In this document: positions 25,506 through 33,892 of the stretch, in pieces
Layout of the letters: each line of letters starts with the position of its first letter
How positions within the stretch are numbered: the first letter of the stretch is position 1
Source: Candidatus Eisenbacteria bacterium
Lineage (GTDB): Bacteria > Eisenbacteria > RBG-16-71-46 > JACRLI01
Assembly (NCBI GenBank): GCA_016235265.1
Contig: JACRLI010000011.1
Location: 41,010-105,009 of the forward strand
Reading direction: 5' to 3'
Length of the DNA: 64,000 nt
Made by a program: the position numbers and the translations under genes
The notes under the pieces: generated by a model
Databases searched by the model: none
The model's input: the letters and a program-made list of their open reading frames with translations, nothing else
What the model was told of the DNA's origin: nothing

Positions 25506-26192
25506 TCAGACCTCCTTGCCGGCGGATGCCACGGGCAGCCCGCGGCCCTGCCATTCCCGAACCCCGTCCTCGAGCCGCGCAGCCCGGTAACCACGCCTGC
25601 GCAGCATCTCGACCGCGTTCACCGCGAGGACGCAGTACGGTCCCCGGCAGTAGGCCACGATTTCCTGGTCGCGGGGCAATTCGGCAAGGCGGGCCCTGAG
25701 CTGCTTGAGAGGGATCGAGAGCGCCCCGGCGATGTGCGCCGCGCGAAACTCCTCCGGGGGCCGAACGTCGATGAGCACCGTCTCCCCGCGCCGGACCCGC
25801 CGCGCGAGCTCCCTTCGATCCAGCGGCTCCATCCCCCGGTGGCCCTGAAAATAGCCCCGGACGATCTGATCCAGCTCCGCCAGGCGCTTTTCCGCCAGCC
25901 CGCGGAGGCCGCCGAGAAACCCCGCCACGGCCGAGTCCGCGAGACGGTAGGTGACGTACACACCCTCCTTCGTGGATTCCACCAGCCGGGCCGCGCGCAG
26001 GGCCTGGAGATGGTGGGATGCCGCGGCCACCGATACGCCCGCCTCCCGCGCCAGGACCTCCACGGTCCGCTCCCCCTGGGAAAGCAGGTCCAGCAGCTCC
26101 AGGCGCTTTGGGCTCGAGGCCGCCTTCCCAATGCGTGCGAACTGCTCGTAGACCGCATCCTTGAACCCTCGATCCGGACTGGGCTTCGCCAT
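25506..26192 (-). CDS. ArsR-type regulator fused to a rhodanese domain
   Basis: 228 residues; the ATG at 26192 has GGAGG about 8 bases upstream and is preferred over two earlier in-frame Met codons. Residues 10-110 form an ArsR winged helix ('GVSVAAASHHLQALRAARLV'). Residues 120-225 form a rhodanese domain with active loop 'AYCRGPYCVLA'. The only two cysteines in the protein are in that loop; the DNA-binding half has none, so sensing of sulfane sulfur must use the rhodanese site. It heads the SQR-DsrE unit, and an inverted repeat lies just upstream of its start, consistent with autoregulation by reactive sulfur. Confidence 0.92.
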   Translation of the reverse strand: MAKPSPDRGFKDAVYEQFARIGKAASSPKRLELLDLLSQGERTVEVLAREAGVSVAAASHHLQALRAARLVESTKEGVYVTYRLADSAVAGFLGGLRGLAEKRLAELDQIVRGYFQGHRGMEPLDRRELARRVRRGETVLIDVRPPEEFRAAHIAGALSIPLKQLRARLAELPRDQEIVAYCRGPYCVLAVNAVEMLRRRGYRAARLEDGVREWQGRGLPVASAGKEV

Positions 26193-26208
26193 GCACGTAT
26201 CCTCCATA

Positions 26209-26230
26209 TATTCAAACAACTACTTGAGTA
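26209..26230 (-). promoter_or_regulatory. Operator candidate for the ArsR-rhodanese regulator
   Basis: Inverted arms TATTCAA (26209-26215) and TTGAGTA (26224-26230), matching 6 of 7, are separated by 8 bases in an AT-rich island 17 bases upstream of the regulator ATG. The size and position suit an ArsR dimer site. Confidence 0.5.
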
Positions 26231-26917
26231 TGCGCGAGTTCCCCGCCGGTGTCAACGCGGCTGTCCGCATCTGGCAGAGTCGTCGGACTGACGCGAAGCT
26301 CACCGCCGCGCCGGCGATGCGGGCCGTGGGCATCGTCTCCGGGGGAATCGCGGCGCCGGTTCTCCTCCTGTCGGGCTCCCGGTGAACCCGGGACTGGGGC
26401 CCTGATGGGCGAGAAGTCCCCGATTGGAGGGCCTGCGGAGCACAGCCATCCCCATGCACCGGACTTGCACCATCGGCACGATCATCGGAAGGCGGAAGCC
26501 GGCACCGAGGCTGACTTCAAGGGTCAGGGAGGCGTTCGCTCCCCGCATGGCCCGTGTCCGCCCGGCGTGGCTCCTGCGCCTGCAGTCGCAGCAAGCTCAA
26601 CAATGCGCCCGAACCCCGATACACCCATCCCACATCTAAAGACCGGCATGGCTCCATCGCGACCCCCCGAACCCAACGGGGCCGGCCTGGAATTCCGCGA
26701 GTGGAATTCCATGATACCCAGCTCGCCTTTTGCATTCCTCCCCGCAGCCTTCAGGCTGAAGCGGGGAGGCGCCCCGCCGGTCCGATTCCGGGCCGGCCAC
26801 CACCGCCGTAGCCACGGCATGCGAATCGCCCTCCCGCAGGCCGCGCGGGACGTCACGTGGATCTCGTGCGCCGCGGCCTTGCATCGCCCGCTCCTGCGGC
26901 CGATGAAGGAGTGCACC
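26231..26917. other. Long intergenic stretch without a recognisable gene
   Basis: About 690 bases with overlapping open frames but no ribosome site or family signature that I can support. It holds two TGGAATTCC direct repeats near 26689 and 26702 and a long stem-loop at 26737-26769. It may be decayed sequence. Confidence 0.5.
26737..26769. repeat. Two-tier stem-loop element
   Basis: Outer arms CCTCCCCGC/GCGGGGAGG (9 bp) enclose inner arms AGCCT/AGGCT around a 2-base tip (3 unpaired bases on one side). It has the form of a REP-type palindrome or a transcription attenuator about 150 bases upstream of the GEVED-protein gene. Confidence 0.5.
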
Positions 26918-27844
26918 ATGAAACTGGTTCGCATGTTTTTGCTTGTCGCCCTGACCACGGGCATGTTCGCTCTTCCGATGACCGCCACGGCCACCGACGT
27001 GGACGGTCCCGACGACTGCCAGAAGCCCACGGAAGACTTCGGCGACGCGCCTGAAATCGTGCTGGCCTACCCCGGAGTCCCGGGCCGCTTCCCCACCTGC
27101 CTCGCCCCGTCGGCGCCGGGAACCCAGACGCTGGGCTGCGCGCCCATCAGCACTCCCCCCGGCCCCACGGGTTTCGTGCGCCACCTGACTTTCGCCGCCA
27201 TGGCCCCCTACTGGCTCGGTTGCTACACGTCTCCCGGTGGACTTCTGGGTATTGACCGCGAGGGCGAGGGCAAGATCAACTCCCCGTCGGTCGGCTGGAG
27301 CTTCTGCCTTCCCGGCGCCACCGCGGACTGCGTGGAGAGCGGGTTTGGACTGACCTTCGACCAGGACGAGTGCTACGGGGACGGCTCGGACGCGGGCCTG
27401 CTCAGCATGCCGGTGTTCACGCCGTGCTCCCCGGCGACTGTCACGTTCAGCATGGCTTCCTGCCTGGTGCCGCGGCAGGTGTTCCTGAACATCCTGGTGG
27501 ACATGAACGAGGACGGCGACTGGAACGACAACTACATCTGCCCCGACGGGACCTGCGCCTATGAGTGGGCGGTGAAGAACAGCCCGCTCGTCCTGCCCGG
27601 CATCTGCGGCCCGGTGACTTCCCCGGCCTTCCCGGTCGGTCCCAAGTCTCCCAACGGGCGCGGCTGGATGCGCATCACCGTGTCCGACACCCCGGTGAAC
27701 GACGACTTCCCATGGGCCGGTTCGGCCACCATGCCCGGCGGTTCCCTCCAGAACGGCGAGACCGAGGACTACCCGGTGGCGGTGCAGAACCACACGGACT
27801 CGAAGAACCGCACCTGGGGACAGTTGAAGAAGATCTACCGGTAG
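26918..27844 (+). CDS. Exported GEVED-domain protein with DFGDAP motif
   Basis: 308 residues; AAGGAG lies 7 bases before the ATG at 26918, and a signal peptide covers about residues 1-26. 'EDFGDAPE' near residue 40 and 'GETEDYPVAV' near the C-terminus are the paired motifs of GEVED-type surface proteins. Between them, 'NILVDMNEDGDWND' is a typical calcium-binding-like Asp loop. The mature protein is Cys-rich, suggesting disulfides. Such proteins are secreted or displayed and of unknown function. A strong bidirectional terminator follows. Confidence 0.75.
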   Translation: MKLVRMFLLVALTTGMFALPMTATATDVDGPDDCQKPTEDFGDAPEIVLAYPGVPGRFPTCLAPSAPGTQTLGCAPISTPPGPTGFVRHLTFAAMAPYWLGCYTSPGGLLGIDREGEGKINSPSVGWSFCLPGATADCVESGFGLTFDQDECYGDGSDAGLLSMPVFTPCSPATVTFSMASCLVPRQVFLNILVDMNEDGDWNDNYICPDGTCAYEWAVKNSPLVLPGICGPVTSPAFPVGPKSPNGRGWMRITVSDTPVNDDFPWAGSATMPGGSLQNGETEDYPVAVQNHTDSKNRTWGQLKKIYR

Positions 27845-27900
27845 TCGGGGGAAGCCCCGCAGCTGAAAGGGCGGACCTGCAACCCCGCCCGGATACAGAA

Positions 27901-27940
27901 AACGCGACCGGCGCCACCGAGAGGCGGCGCCGGTCGCGTT
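27901..27940. terminator. Strong bidirectional terminator
   Basis: A 15-bp perfect stem (27901-27915 with 27926-27940) with a 10-base loop lies between the GEVED gene and the last gene of the pilus run. Short T-rich bases follow on both strands. Confidence 0.85.
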
Positions 27941-28007
27941 CTGTTCCATGGATGATCGAACGCCGGGAGTCCCTGCCGTTCGGCCCCGGGCACCCGAACG
28001 AGTTCGC

Positions 28008-29534
28008 CTACTTCTCCACCGACCCGAACACCGTGCGGGCCGCATTCCCGTTCGGGCTGGTCACCGAGACCCGGACCGCCGCGGGCTTGAACACCTGCGT
28101 CTCCTCCGGCCCGGCGAGCCCGCGACCACTTCCCTGCGCCGCCGCCCATTCCTCGAATCCCTCCACCTTCACGCTCGACGGCCGCAACTGCACCTTGATG
28201 CCGTGCGGCCCCACCAGCGTGGGGGCGCCACCGGACGGGTTCTGCAGCACGAACGTGAAGCTGGTCCAGCCGACCCGGTCCTGGGTGTCGGGAAGCGTCA
28301 CGCTCACGTCCCCCGCCAGCGTCCCCAGGGTGGCCAGCACGGCGATCTGGGTGCCGCCGGTCAGGGGGTTGCCGTTCTCCGCGTCCCGCACGGTCACGCT
28401 GAACTCCTGCGACTGGTCCGCGGCGACCGAGAACGTGCCGGGGCTCACCGACAGGGTGGTGTGGCCGGAAAACATCACGGTCATGGAGCGGCTGATCCGC
28501 GCCCCCGATTCATCCACGGTCTGGCACGTGACGCTGGCCAGCCCGCCCTCGGGGGCCGGCGCGGCCGTGACCAGGTCCACCGTCGAGAGGCCGTGGTCGT
28601 TGGTGGGCGCGGAGCCCACGATGATGCCACCGGTGGTGGTGAAGTAGTTCTCCGTGCCCTCCGGCACCGGGTTTCCGTAGCGGTCGCCGGTGAAGGCGGT
28701 GATGGGATCCACCACGCCATAGAACACCAGGCCCGGCACGTTGAGCCGCTCCGCGGCGATGCTGTAGTGGGCCGCGTCGGGCGGGCCGCCGTGGACGGCC
28801 ACCGGGACCGGGGTGGAGTAGATCGCGGTGCCTTCCACGCTGGCCCGCACCTGCACCACCTGCGCCCGGATCCCCGCGTTGACGGTCACCGCCACCCGGC
28901 CCTTCGCGTCGGTGCGCACCGTGTCGGCGCCCAGGAACACGCTGTCCGGAAGAGTCTCGGTCAGCTGGAAGCGCACCAGCGCGCGCTGCGCCAGGTCCAC
29001 CGGGCTGCTCTTCGAGTCCCGCACTTCGAACGTGAGCAGGGCCGTCTCGACGTCCCCGGAGTGCCGGACCCCGATTCTCTGGGGCGCCACGCTCACGACG
29101 ACGATGTTGCTGGCGGGCCCGGTGGCGTCGCCGCCACCCCCGCCACCCGAGGACCCGGCGGTCAGCTGCACGTTTGGCACCGTGGCCGTCGCGCCGCGAC
29201 GCACCGCGACCGAGGTCACCTGCGAGGCGTAGCCGGCCTTGCTGATGACCAGCTGAACCAGCGTGGAGTCGGCCGCCGAGACTTCCAGCCGGTACAGCCC
29301 GACGGAATCGGTGGTCGCGGCCCGGTCCTGGCCCACGGCCCGCACGGTGGCCCCGGCGACTCCCTGGTCCGGTTGCGCCGACTCGACCACCCGGCCGGCG
29401 ACGAAGGTCAACTGCGGGGCCTCGATGGTGGAGCTCTTGCCGCAGCCCCCCGCCAGCGCCATGCACGTCACCGCCAGGCACAGCCATCCCGCGGCGCGAG
29501 GCAGGGCGGTATGAGTCCAACGAATCCGTTCCAC
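28008..29534 (-). CDS. Lipoprotein with carboxypeptidase-regulatory-like and Ig-like (Big_1-type) domains
   Basis: 508 residues from GTG at 29534, with GGAGGG about 10 bases upstream; an ATG at 29561 is possible but precedes that site. The lipobox LAGGC gives Cys31. Residues 45-130 resemble a carboxypeptidase-regulatory-like beta-sandwich ('GVAGATVRAV...SVGLYRLEV'), followed by a Gly-rich linker and two or three Ig-like repeats of invasin/Big_1 style ('VRTDAKGRVAVTVNAG', 'FSVTVRDAENGNPLTGGT'). It is the last gene of the long pilus transcript, so it may be an outer-membrane or adhesive accessory of the pilus (inference). Confidence 0.75.
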   Translation of the reverse strand: MERIRWTHTALPRAAGWLCLAVTCMALAGGCGKSSTIEAPQLTFVAGRVVESAQPDQGVAGATVRAVGQDRAATTDSVGLYRLEVSAADSTLVQLVISKAGYASQVTSVAVRRGATATVPNVQLTAGSSGGGGGGDATGPASNIVVVSVAPQRIGVRHSGDVETALLTFEVRDSKSSPVDLAQRALVRFQLTETLPDSVFLGADTVRTDAKGRVAVTVNAGIRAQVVQVRASVEGTAIYSTPVPVAVHGGPPDAAHYSIAAERLNVPGLVFYGVVDPITAFTGDRYGNPVPEGTENYFTTTGGIIVGSAPTNDHGLSTVDLVTAAPAPEGGLASVTCQTVDESGARISRSMTVMFSGHTTLSVSPGTFSVAADQSQEFSVTVRDAENGNPLTGGTQIAVLATLGTLAGDVSVTLPDTQDRVGWTSFTFVLQNPSGGAPTLVGPHGIKVQLRPSSVKVEGFEEWAAAQGSGRGLAGPEETQVFKPAAVRVSVTSPNGNAARTVFGSVEK

Positions 29535-29587
29535 GGTCAGAGAACCCTCCTGTCCGAACACAACCTCAAGCTCGAGGACGCGTCAGC

Positions 29588-30295
29588 CTAGCCGCGGCTG
29601 AAGGCCCAGTAGCCCACGATGGAGACCAGCAACCCCAGCAGCAGCACCGTCGGCACCACCCCGTAGGCCGCGGCGACCGTTCCGAAGACGCCGACCCACA
29701 GCCCGTTGAACGCTTCGAGCCCGTTCTGCATCACCTTGCCCACGCTGCCCGGGTTCTCGATCGAGAACCGCCCGTCGGGCGCCATCTTCACGCCCAGGGC
29801 CGTGCCGACCACGTAGACCAGCAGCACCAGCACCGCCAGCTGGATGGCGAAGCGCAGCCAGCGGCGGAGCCCGATGGCGTGCGGTCCCCAGCGGCGTTCC
29901 ATCCCGGTGGGCACGAACGCGGGGCGTCCGGCCTGCCGCGGCGCTGCCTTGGCCGCACCCATCCCCTGCAGCTGGCCCAGGAAGATGAACGCGGAGTGCC
30001 AGGCGCGCTCGAACTCGTCGCGCTGGAACGGCGGGCGGGCCTCGCCGCTGCCCAGGGAGTAGTGCTGCTTGAGCAGTGCGCTGATCTCCTGGAACTCCGG
30101 GCGCACGTCGCTTCCCAGGCGGCCGGTCACCGACTGCAGGTCGGCGGCGATGCCCGCCTGCAGCTGGTAGAGCGCCTGCTCTTCCGCGGGCGGGGCCTTC
30201 TCGGCTTCGACGATGTGGAGCACGCTCGCCCGGTATTCGATCCAGCGGCGGATCAGGCTCCGGATCTTCGACCTGGTGACCAGGGACTCGAACAT
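29588..30295 (-). CDS. Membrane protein of unknown function in the pilus operon
   Basis: 235 residues; AAGGAGG precedes the ATG at 30295. A charged, helical cytoplasmic-type region (residues 1-140, containing 'LVTRSKIRSLIRRWIEYRAS') is followed by two transmembrane helices (about 147-168 and 208-232). No family is recognised. It starts 25 bases after the pilT-like gene and precedes the Ig-like lipoprotein. The conserved strand and tight spacing suggest a role with the pilus, but no known Pil protein has this layout. Confidence 0.65.
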   Translation of the reverse strand: MFESLVTRSKIRSLIRRWIEYRASVLHIVEAEKAPPAEEQALYQLQAGIAADLQSVTGRLGSDVRPEFQEISALLKQHYSLGSGEARPPFQRDEFERAWHSAFIFLGQLQGMGAAKAAPRQAGRPAFVPTGMERRWGPHAIGLRRWLRFAIQLAVLVLLVYVVGTALGVKMAPDGRFSIENPGSVGKVMQNGLEAFNGLWVGVFGTVAAAYGVVPTVLLLGLLVSIVGYWAFSRG

Positions 30296-30319
30296 CGTGG
30301 TTCCTCCTTGCGCGTCCGG

Positions 30320-31387
30320 CTAGGCGGTCGACAGGAAACGGGCCTTCTCGGGATCCTGCAGCCGGGGCAACACGTCGGCCGCGTACAACACACCCTCGTG
30401 GTAGAGCTCCAGCAGCGTGTCGTCGAGGAGCACCATGCCCTCGTTGCGGCTGCTGGCGATCACGTTGTTGATCTGGTGCACCTTGCCCTCGCGGATCAGG
30501 TTGGACACCGATCCGCTGGACAGCAGGATCTCGCGCGCGGCGATCCGGCCCTTGCCGTCCTTGCGGCGCAGCAGGACCTGGGAGATGACCGCCTTCAGCG
30601 TGAGCGCCAGGCGGGTCCGGATCTCCGCCTGGTCCTGGATCGGGAACACGTCAATGATCCGGTGGATGGTCTTGGACGCCGACTGCGTGGACAGGGTGCT
30701 GATCACCACGTTGCCGGTCTCCGCCGCGGTGAGTGCGATCTCGATCGTCTCGCGATCGCGCATCTCCCCCACGAAGATGATGTTGGGCATCTGCCGCAGG
30801 GCGCTGCGCAGCCCGGCGGCATATCCCCTGGTGTCCACGCCGATCTCCCGCTGGTTGATCACGCACACCTTGGACTTGAGCGGGAACTCGATCGGGTCCT
30901 CGATGGTGACCACGTGCTTGGGCACGCCGTGCTCGGTGTTCAGGTACTCGAGGTAGCTGGCCACCGTGGTGGACTTGCCCGAACCGGTGGGCCCGGTCAC
31001 GAGCACCAGCCCGTTGGGAATGGTCAGCAGGGAGCGCAACAGGCTCTCGGGCATCCCGATCCGGGAGTAGTGCGGAATCTCCAGCGGGATCAGGCGCAGC
31101 ACGGCCGCGACCGTGCCCCGCTGTCGGAACACACTGGCGCGAAACCTCGCGAGGCCGTCCAGCTCGAAGCCCATGTCGAGCTCCTGGACTTCCTCGAACT
31201 CCTTCCGCTGGGCCGGTCCCAGGAACTGGTACACCAGCTCCCGGGTCTGCTCCGCCTGCAGCGGGACCGGTGGGGCGTCCTGGTGCAGCTCTCCGAAGAC
31301 GTGGTAGGTGATCGGGGCGCCGGCGGACAGGATGACGTCCGACGCCTGCCTGCGCACCGCCTCCTTCAGCACATCGTCAATCTTCAT
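30320..31387 (-). CDS. pilT: Type IV pilus retraction ATPase PilT
   Basis: 355 residues; the ATG at 31387 has AGGAGC about 8 bases upstream. Walker A is 'GPTGSGKSTT' near residue 130, the Asp box is 'VVTIEDPIEF', Walker B is 'NIIFVGEMRDRET', and the His box region follows ('ETGNVVISTLSTQSASKTIHRII'). The size and N-terminal PAS-like domain match PilT hexameric ATPases, which power pilin disassembly and twitching. It sits at the 3' end of the pilus operon, after the secretin, rather than next to pilB. Confidence 0.93.
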   Translation of the reverse strand: MKIDDVLKEAVRRQASDVILSAGAPITYHVFGELHQDAPPVPLQAEQTRELVYQFLGPAQRKEFEEVQELDMGFELDGLARFRASVFRQRGTVAAVLRLIPLEIPHYSRIGMPESLLRSLLTIPNGLVLVTGPTGSGKSTTVASYLEYLNTEHGVPKHVVTIEDPIEFPLKSKVCVINQREIGVDTRGYAAGLRSALRQMPNIIFVGEMRDRETIEIALTAAETGNVVISTLSTQSASKTIHRIIDVFPIQDQAEIRTRLALTLKAVISQVLLRRKDGKGRIAAREILLSSGSVSNLIREGKVHQINNVIASSRNEGMVLLDDTLLELYHEGVLYAADVLPRLQDPEKARFLSTA

Positions 31388-31432
31388 CGTGGGGGCTCCT
31401 GGTTCCCGGGCGTCCTGCGCCACGTGGTCCCG

Positions 31433-32860
31433 TTACCGCTGCGGCGGCTTGGCGCCGCCCCGCGACGGCCGCTGCAGCTGTTCGAGCGCGCGCCATTCCG
31501 TCTCCGGGTCGGTGGCCGGGCGGGCCTGCAGGCCCATCTCCCGGCCGTCGTCGCCGATGATCCGCGGCGTGATCTCGATCACCAGGTCCAGCCGGACATC
31601 CTCCTCCCGCTGGTGCCGGAACAGCGCTCCGAGCAGCGGGATGTCGCCCAGCAGCGGGACCTTCTTGAGCGTGTTGCGCCGTTCGTCCGTGATCAGGCCC
31701 CCGAGGTAGATCTTCTGGCCGTCCTTGACCCGCAGCAGGGTCTTGGCGCGGCGGGTGGATGTCTGCGGAAGGTCGCTGTTCGGCCCGACGAAGGCGATGA
31801 TCCGCGACACCTCGGGCTCGACCAGCGTGGTGATCAGGTTGTCGGCGCCGATCCGCGGCGTGATGTTGAGCCGCACGCCCACGTCAATCTTCTCCAGCTG
31901 GACCGTCTGGAACGCCCCGCCGGCCACGCCCTGCGACTGCAGCGAGGTGATGACCACCGGCACCGTCTCTCCCGCGAAGATCTCCGCGGGCGAGCCGTCC
32001 AGGGTGACCACCCGCGAGTTGGCCAGCAGCCGGGCGCTGCCGTCGGTGAGCAGCGCGTCGAGTGCCACCTCGAAGGACAGCTTCTGGCGGTACCACGAGT
32101 CGCCGTCGGCCACCTTGATGGAACCGATCTCGCTCGGCAGCCTCCCGGGGGAGCCCGCGCCCGGGTCGCCCTCGGTGAGCACCCCGGTCCACTTGGTGAT
32201 CTTCTCCCAGTCAATCCCCAGCTCGGTGAGGCGGCTGGTGTTGACCTCGATCAGCCGGGCCTCCAGCAGCACCTGGGCCGGCTTGCGGTCGAGCTCCGCC
32301 ACGGTCCGCTCCGCCTGTTCCACGGCGGACTGCGGGGCGCGCACCATCACCCGGTTGCTCTTCACGTCCACCTTCACGCCCGTGCAGATGATCTCGAGCA
32401 TCTTGCCCACGTCCGTCGCGGAGGCGTAGTGCAGGTCGAAGACGCGCGACGTCAGTCCGGTGGCATTCTCCAGGCTCTTGGGATCGGCGACCAGGATGGA
32501 GTTGCCGACGCGCTCGTAGCCCAGCCCGGCGGTGCGGCACACGAGATTGAGCGCCTCCTCGAACGGGGTCTCGCGGATGCGCAGCGAGATCAGGCGGTGC
32601 TGCACGTCCGCGCTGGTGGCGATGTTGAGGCCCGTGCGGCTGGCGAGGATCTGGAGGATCTCCACCACCGGGGTGCTGTCCACGCTCAGCGTGATGAGCG
32701 CCGAGGGGGACTGTCCGGCCGGCACCGGCGGGGCCACCACGGCGGGTGCCGGCGCCTGCGCCTGTGCGGCGCGGGCGTGTTCCGGGAAGCCCGGGAGCAA
32801 GCCGAGGACGAGCGTCATCGCGATCGCGACGCCGGGGAACCGGATGAATTTCAGCGCCAT
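31433..32860 (-). CDS. pilQ: Type IV pilus secretin (PilQ-like)
   Basis: 475 residues with an N-terminal signal (residues 1-31). An STN-type N0 domain ('VEILQILASRTGLNIATS', about residues 60-125) is followed by one N1-type secretin_N domain ('VFDLHYASATDVGKML') and the C-terminal secretin channel with 'VPLLGDIPLLGALFRH' near residue 410. It forms the outer-membrane pore for pilus exit. It is short compared with PilQ of Pseudomonas, lacking the AMIN domains at the front. It lies 10 bases downstream of the pilP-like gene. Confidence 0.93.
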   Translation of the reverse strand: MALKFIRFPGVAIAMTLVLGLLPGFPEHARAAQAQAPAPAVVAPPVPAGQSPSALITLSVDSTPVVEILQILASRTGLNIATSADVQHRLISLRIRETPFEEALNLVCRTAGLGYERVGNSILVADPKSLENATGLTSRVFDLHYASATDVGKMLEIICTGVKVDVKSNRVMVRAPQSAVEQAERTVAELDRKPAQVLLEARLIEVNTSRLTELGIDWEKITKWTGVLTEGDPGAGSPGRLPSEIGSIKVADGDSWYRQKLSFEVALDALLTDGSARLLANSRVVTLDGSPAEIFAGETVPVVITSLQSQGVAGGAFQTVQLEKIDVGVRLNITPRIGADNLITTLVEPEVSRIIAFVGPNSDLPQTSTRRAKTLLRVKDGQKIYLGGLITDERRNTLKKVPLLGDIPLLGALFRHQREEDVRLDLVIEITPRIIGDDGREMGLQARPATDPETEWRALEQLQRPSRGGAKPPQR

Positions 32861-32870
32861 ACTGACTCTC

Positions 32871-33356
32871 CTAACTGGCCGCCAGGACCAGGGTCCTGCT
32901 GCCGTCCGTGACTTTGACTGAAGCCCTGCCGATTTCCACCACCGTCCAACCCTGGAACACCTCGCCCGCCTTGAGCCATCCGGAGCGGATCTCGCCCACG
33001 GTGAGTTGCACGCTCGGGGCCACGTTGTCGAACAGGAGGCTGCTGAGCCGGGGCGCCGGGGCGGGCTCCGGCGCCGCCGGTCCCCTCTCCCGCGTCATCG
33101 AGCGCGCGGGCGGAAGCCGGAATGGGTCGCGGGGGCCCATGTGCGACCGCTCCACCAGACCGTCACGGGCCGTGACGCTCTTCCAGGCCGGCGCACCGGC
33201 ATTGGCCGCACCCGGGCCCGAAGCGCCGGTTCCGCGCGTGACCGAGAGTACGTCCACCACCGTCTGGCGCACCTGGCCGCCCAGGAGGATCACCGCCAGC
33301 CCCAGCGCGGCCGGGCCGATCCACGTCGCACGATCGTCGCGGACGGGCCGCCTCAC
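32871..33356 (-). CDS. pilP: PilP/GspC-like pilus assembly protein
   Basis: 161 residues; the GTG start overlaps the pilO stop (GTGA). A transmembrane helix at about residues 13-28 is followed by a Pro/Ala-rich linker, then a small beta domain near the C-terminus ('GWLKAGEVFQGWTVVEIGRASVKV') typical of PilP and the GspC homology region, which contacts the secretin. It is not a lipoprotein, unlike Pseudomonas PilP, and so resembles GspC in its anchoring. Assignment is by position between pilO and the secretin plus the C-terminal domain. Confidence 0.75.
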   Translation of the reverse strand: MRRPVRDDRATWIGPAALGLAVILLGGQVRQTVVDVLSVTRGTGASGPGAANAGAPAWKSVTARDGLVERSHMGPRDPFRLPPARSMTRERGPAAPEPAPAPRLSSLLFDNVAPSVQLTVGEIRSGWLKAGEVFQGWTVVEIGRASVKVTDGSRTLVLAAS

Positions 33357-33892
33357 CTTCGCCTCCCGGCCACGGGCCAGTAGATGCTGATGCTGAGCCT
33401 CCCCTCCAGCTGCGACTCGCCCGGGACGACCTCGATGGACACCACGTCCACGGAGGCCAGCGGCGGCCCCTTCTCCAGCGCGCGCACGAATCCCAGGATC
33501 TGGCCGTAGCTGCCCATGACCCGCACGGTGGACCGGGTGGACTCCAGGCTGCTGTCCGCCGCACCGGCGCCGGCGGCGAGCTCCAGGCGGCGGAGCCCGA
33601 TGCGGTTCATCAGCCCGCCGATGTGGGCCACCGGGTCCGTGCCGCGGCCGCCGGCCGGCGCTGTTCGCAGGGCCTGGCCCTGGGCCGTGCCCGCCAACGC
33701 CCGCGCTTCCTGGTCGCGGGCGTCCTGCTGGGCGACCCGCTGCGCCAGCTCGGTGTACCGGGCCTGCAGCCGCCGGACTTCCTCGAGCCGTGGCCGGACC
33801 ACCGCGAACTGGATCCCAGCGCCCACCACCAGCAGTCCCACGGCCGCCGCGGGCAGGAGTCCGATCCGTGTGGGCAGGGCCGGGCGCGTCAC
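33353..33892 (-). CDS. pilO: PilO-like inner-membrane alignment protein
   Basis: 179 residues from the GTG at 33892, which overlaps the pilN stop (GTGA) exactly as pilP overlaps pilO. The short N-terminus leads into a transmembrane helix (about residues 10-30), then a coiled-coil stretch ('RLEEVRRLQARYTELAQRV') and a ferredoxin-like C-terminal domain. PilO pairs with PilN to link the cytoplasmic ring to the secretin. Sequence conservation is weak, and gene order carries much of the assignment. Confidence 0.8.
   Translation of the reverse strand: MTRPALPTRIGLLPAAAVGLLVVGAGIQFAVVRPRLEEVRRLQARYTELAQRVAQQDARDQEARALAGTAQGQALRTAPAGGRGTDPVAHIGGLMNRIGLRRLELAAGAGAADSSLESTRSTVRVMGSYGQILGFVRALEKGPPLASVDVVSIEVVPGESQLEGRLSISIYWPVAGRRR

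Noticed and set aside
29879-32911. A 1010-codon open frame on the plus strand across pilT and the secretin
   Set aside because: It is the antisense shadow of three genes with strong motifs on the minus strand, and has no recognisable domain.
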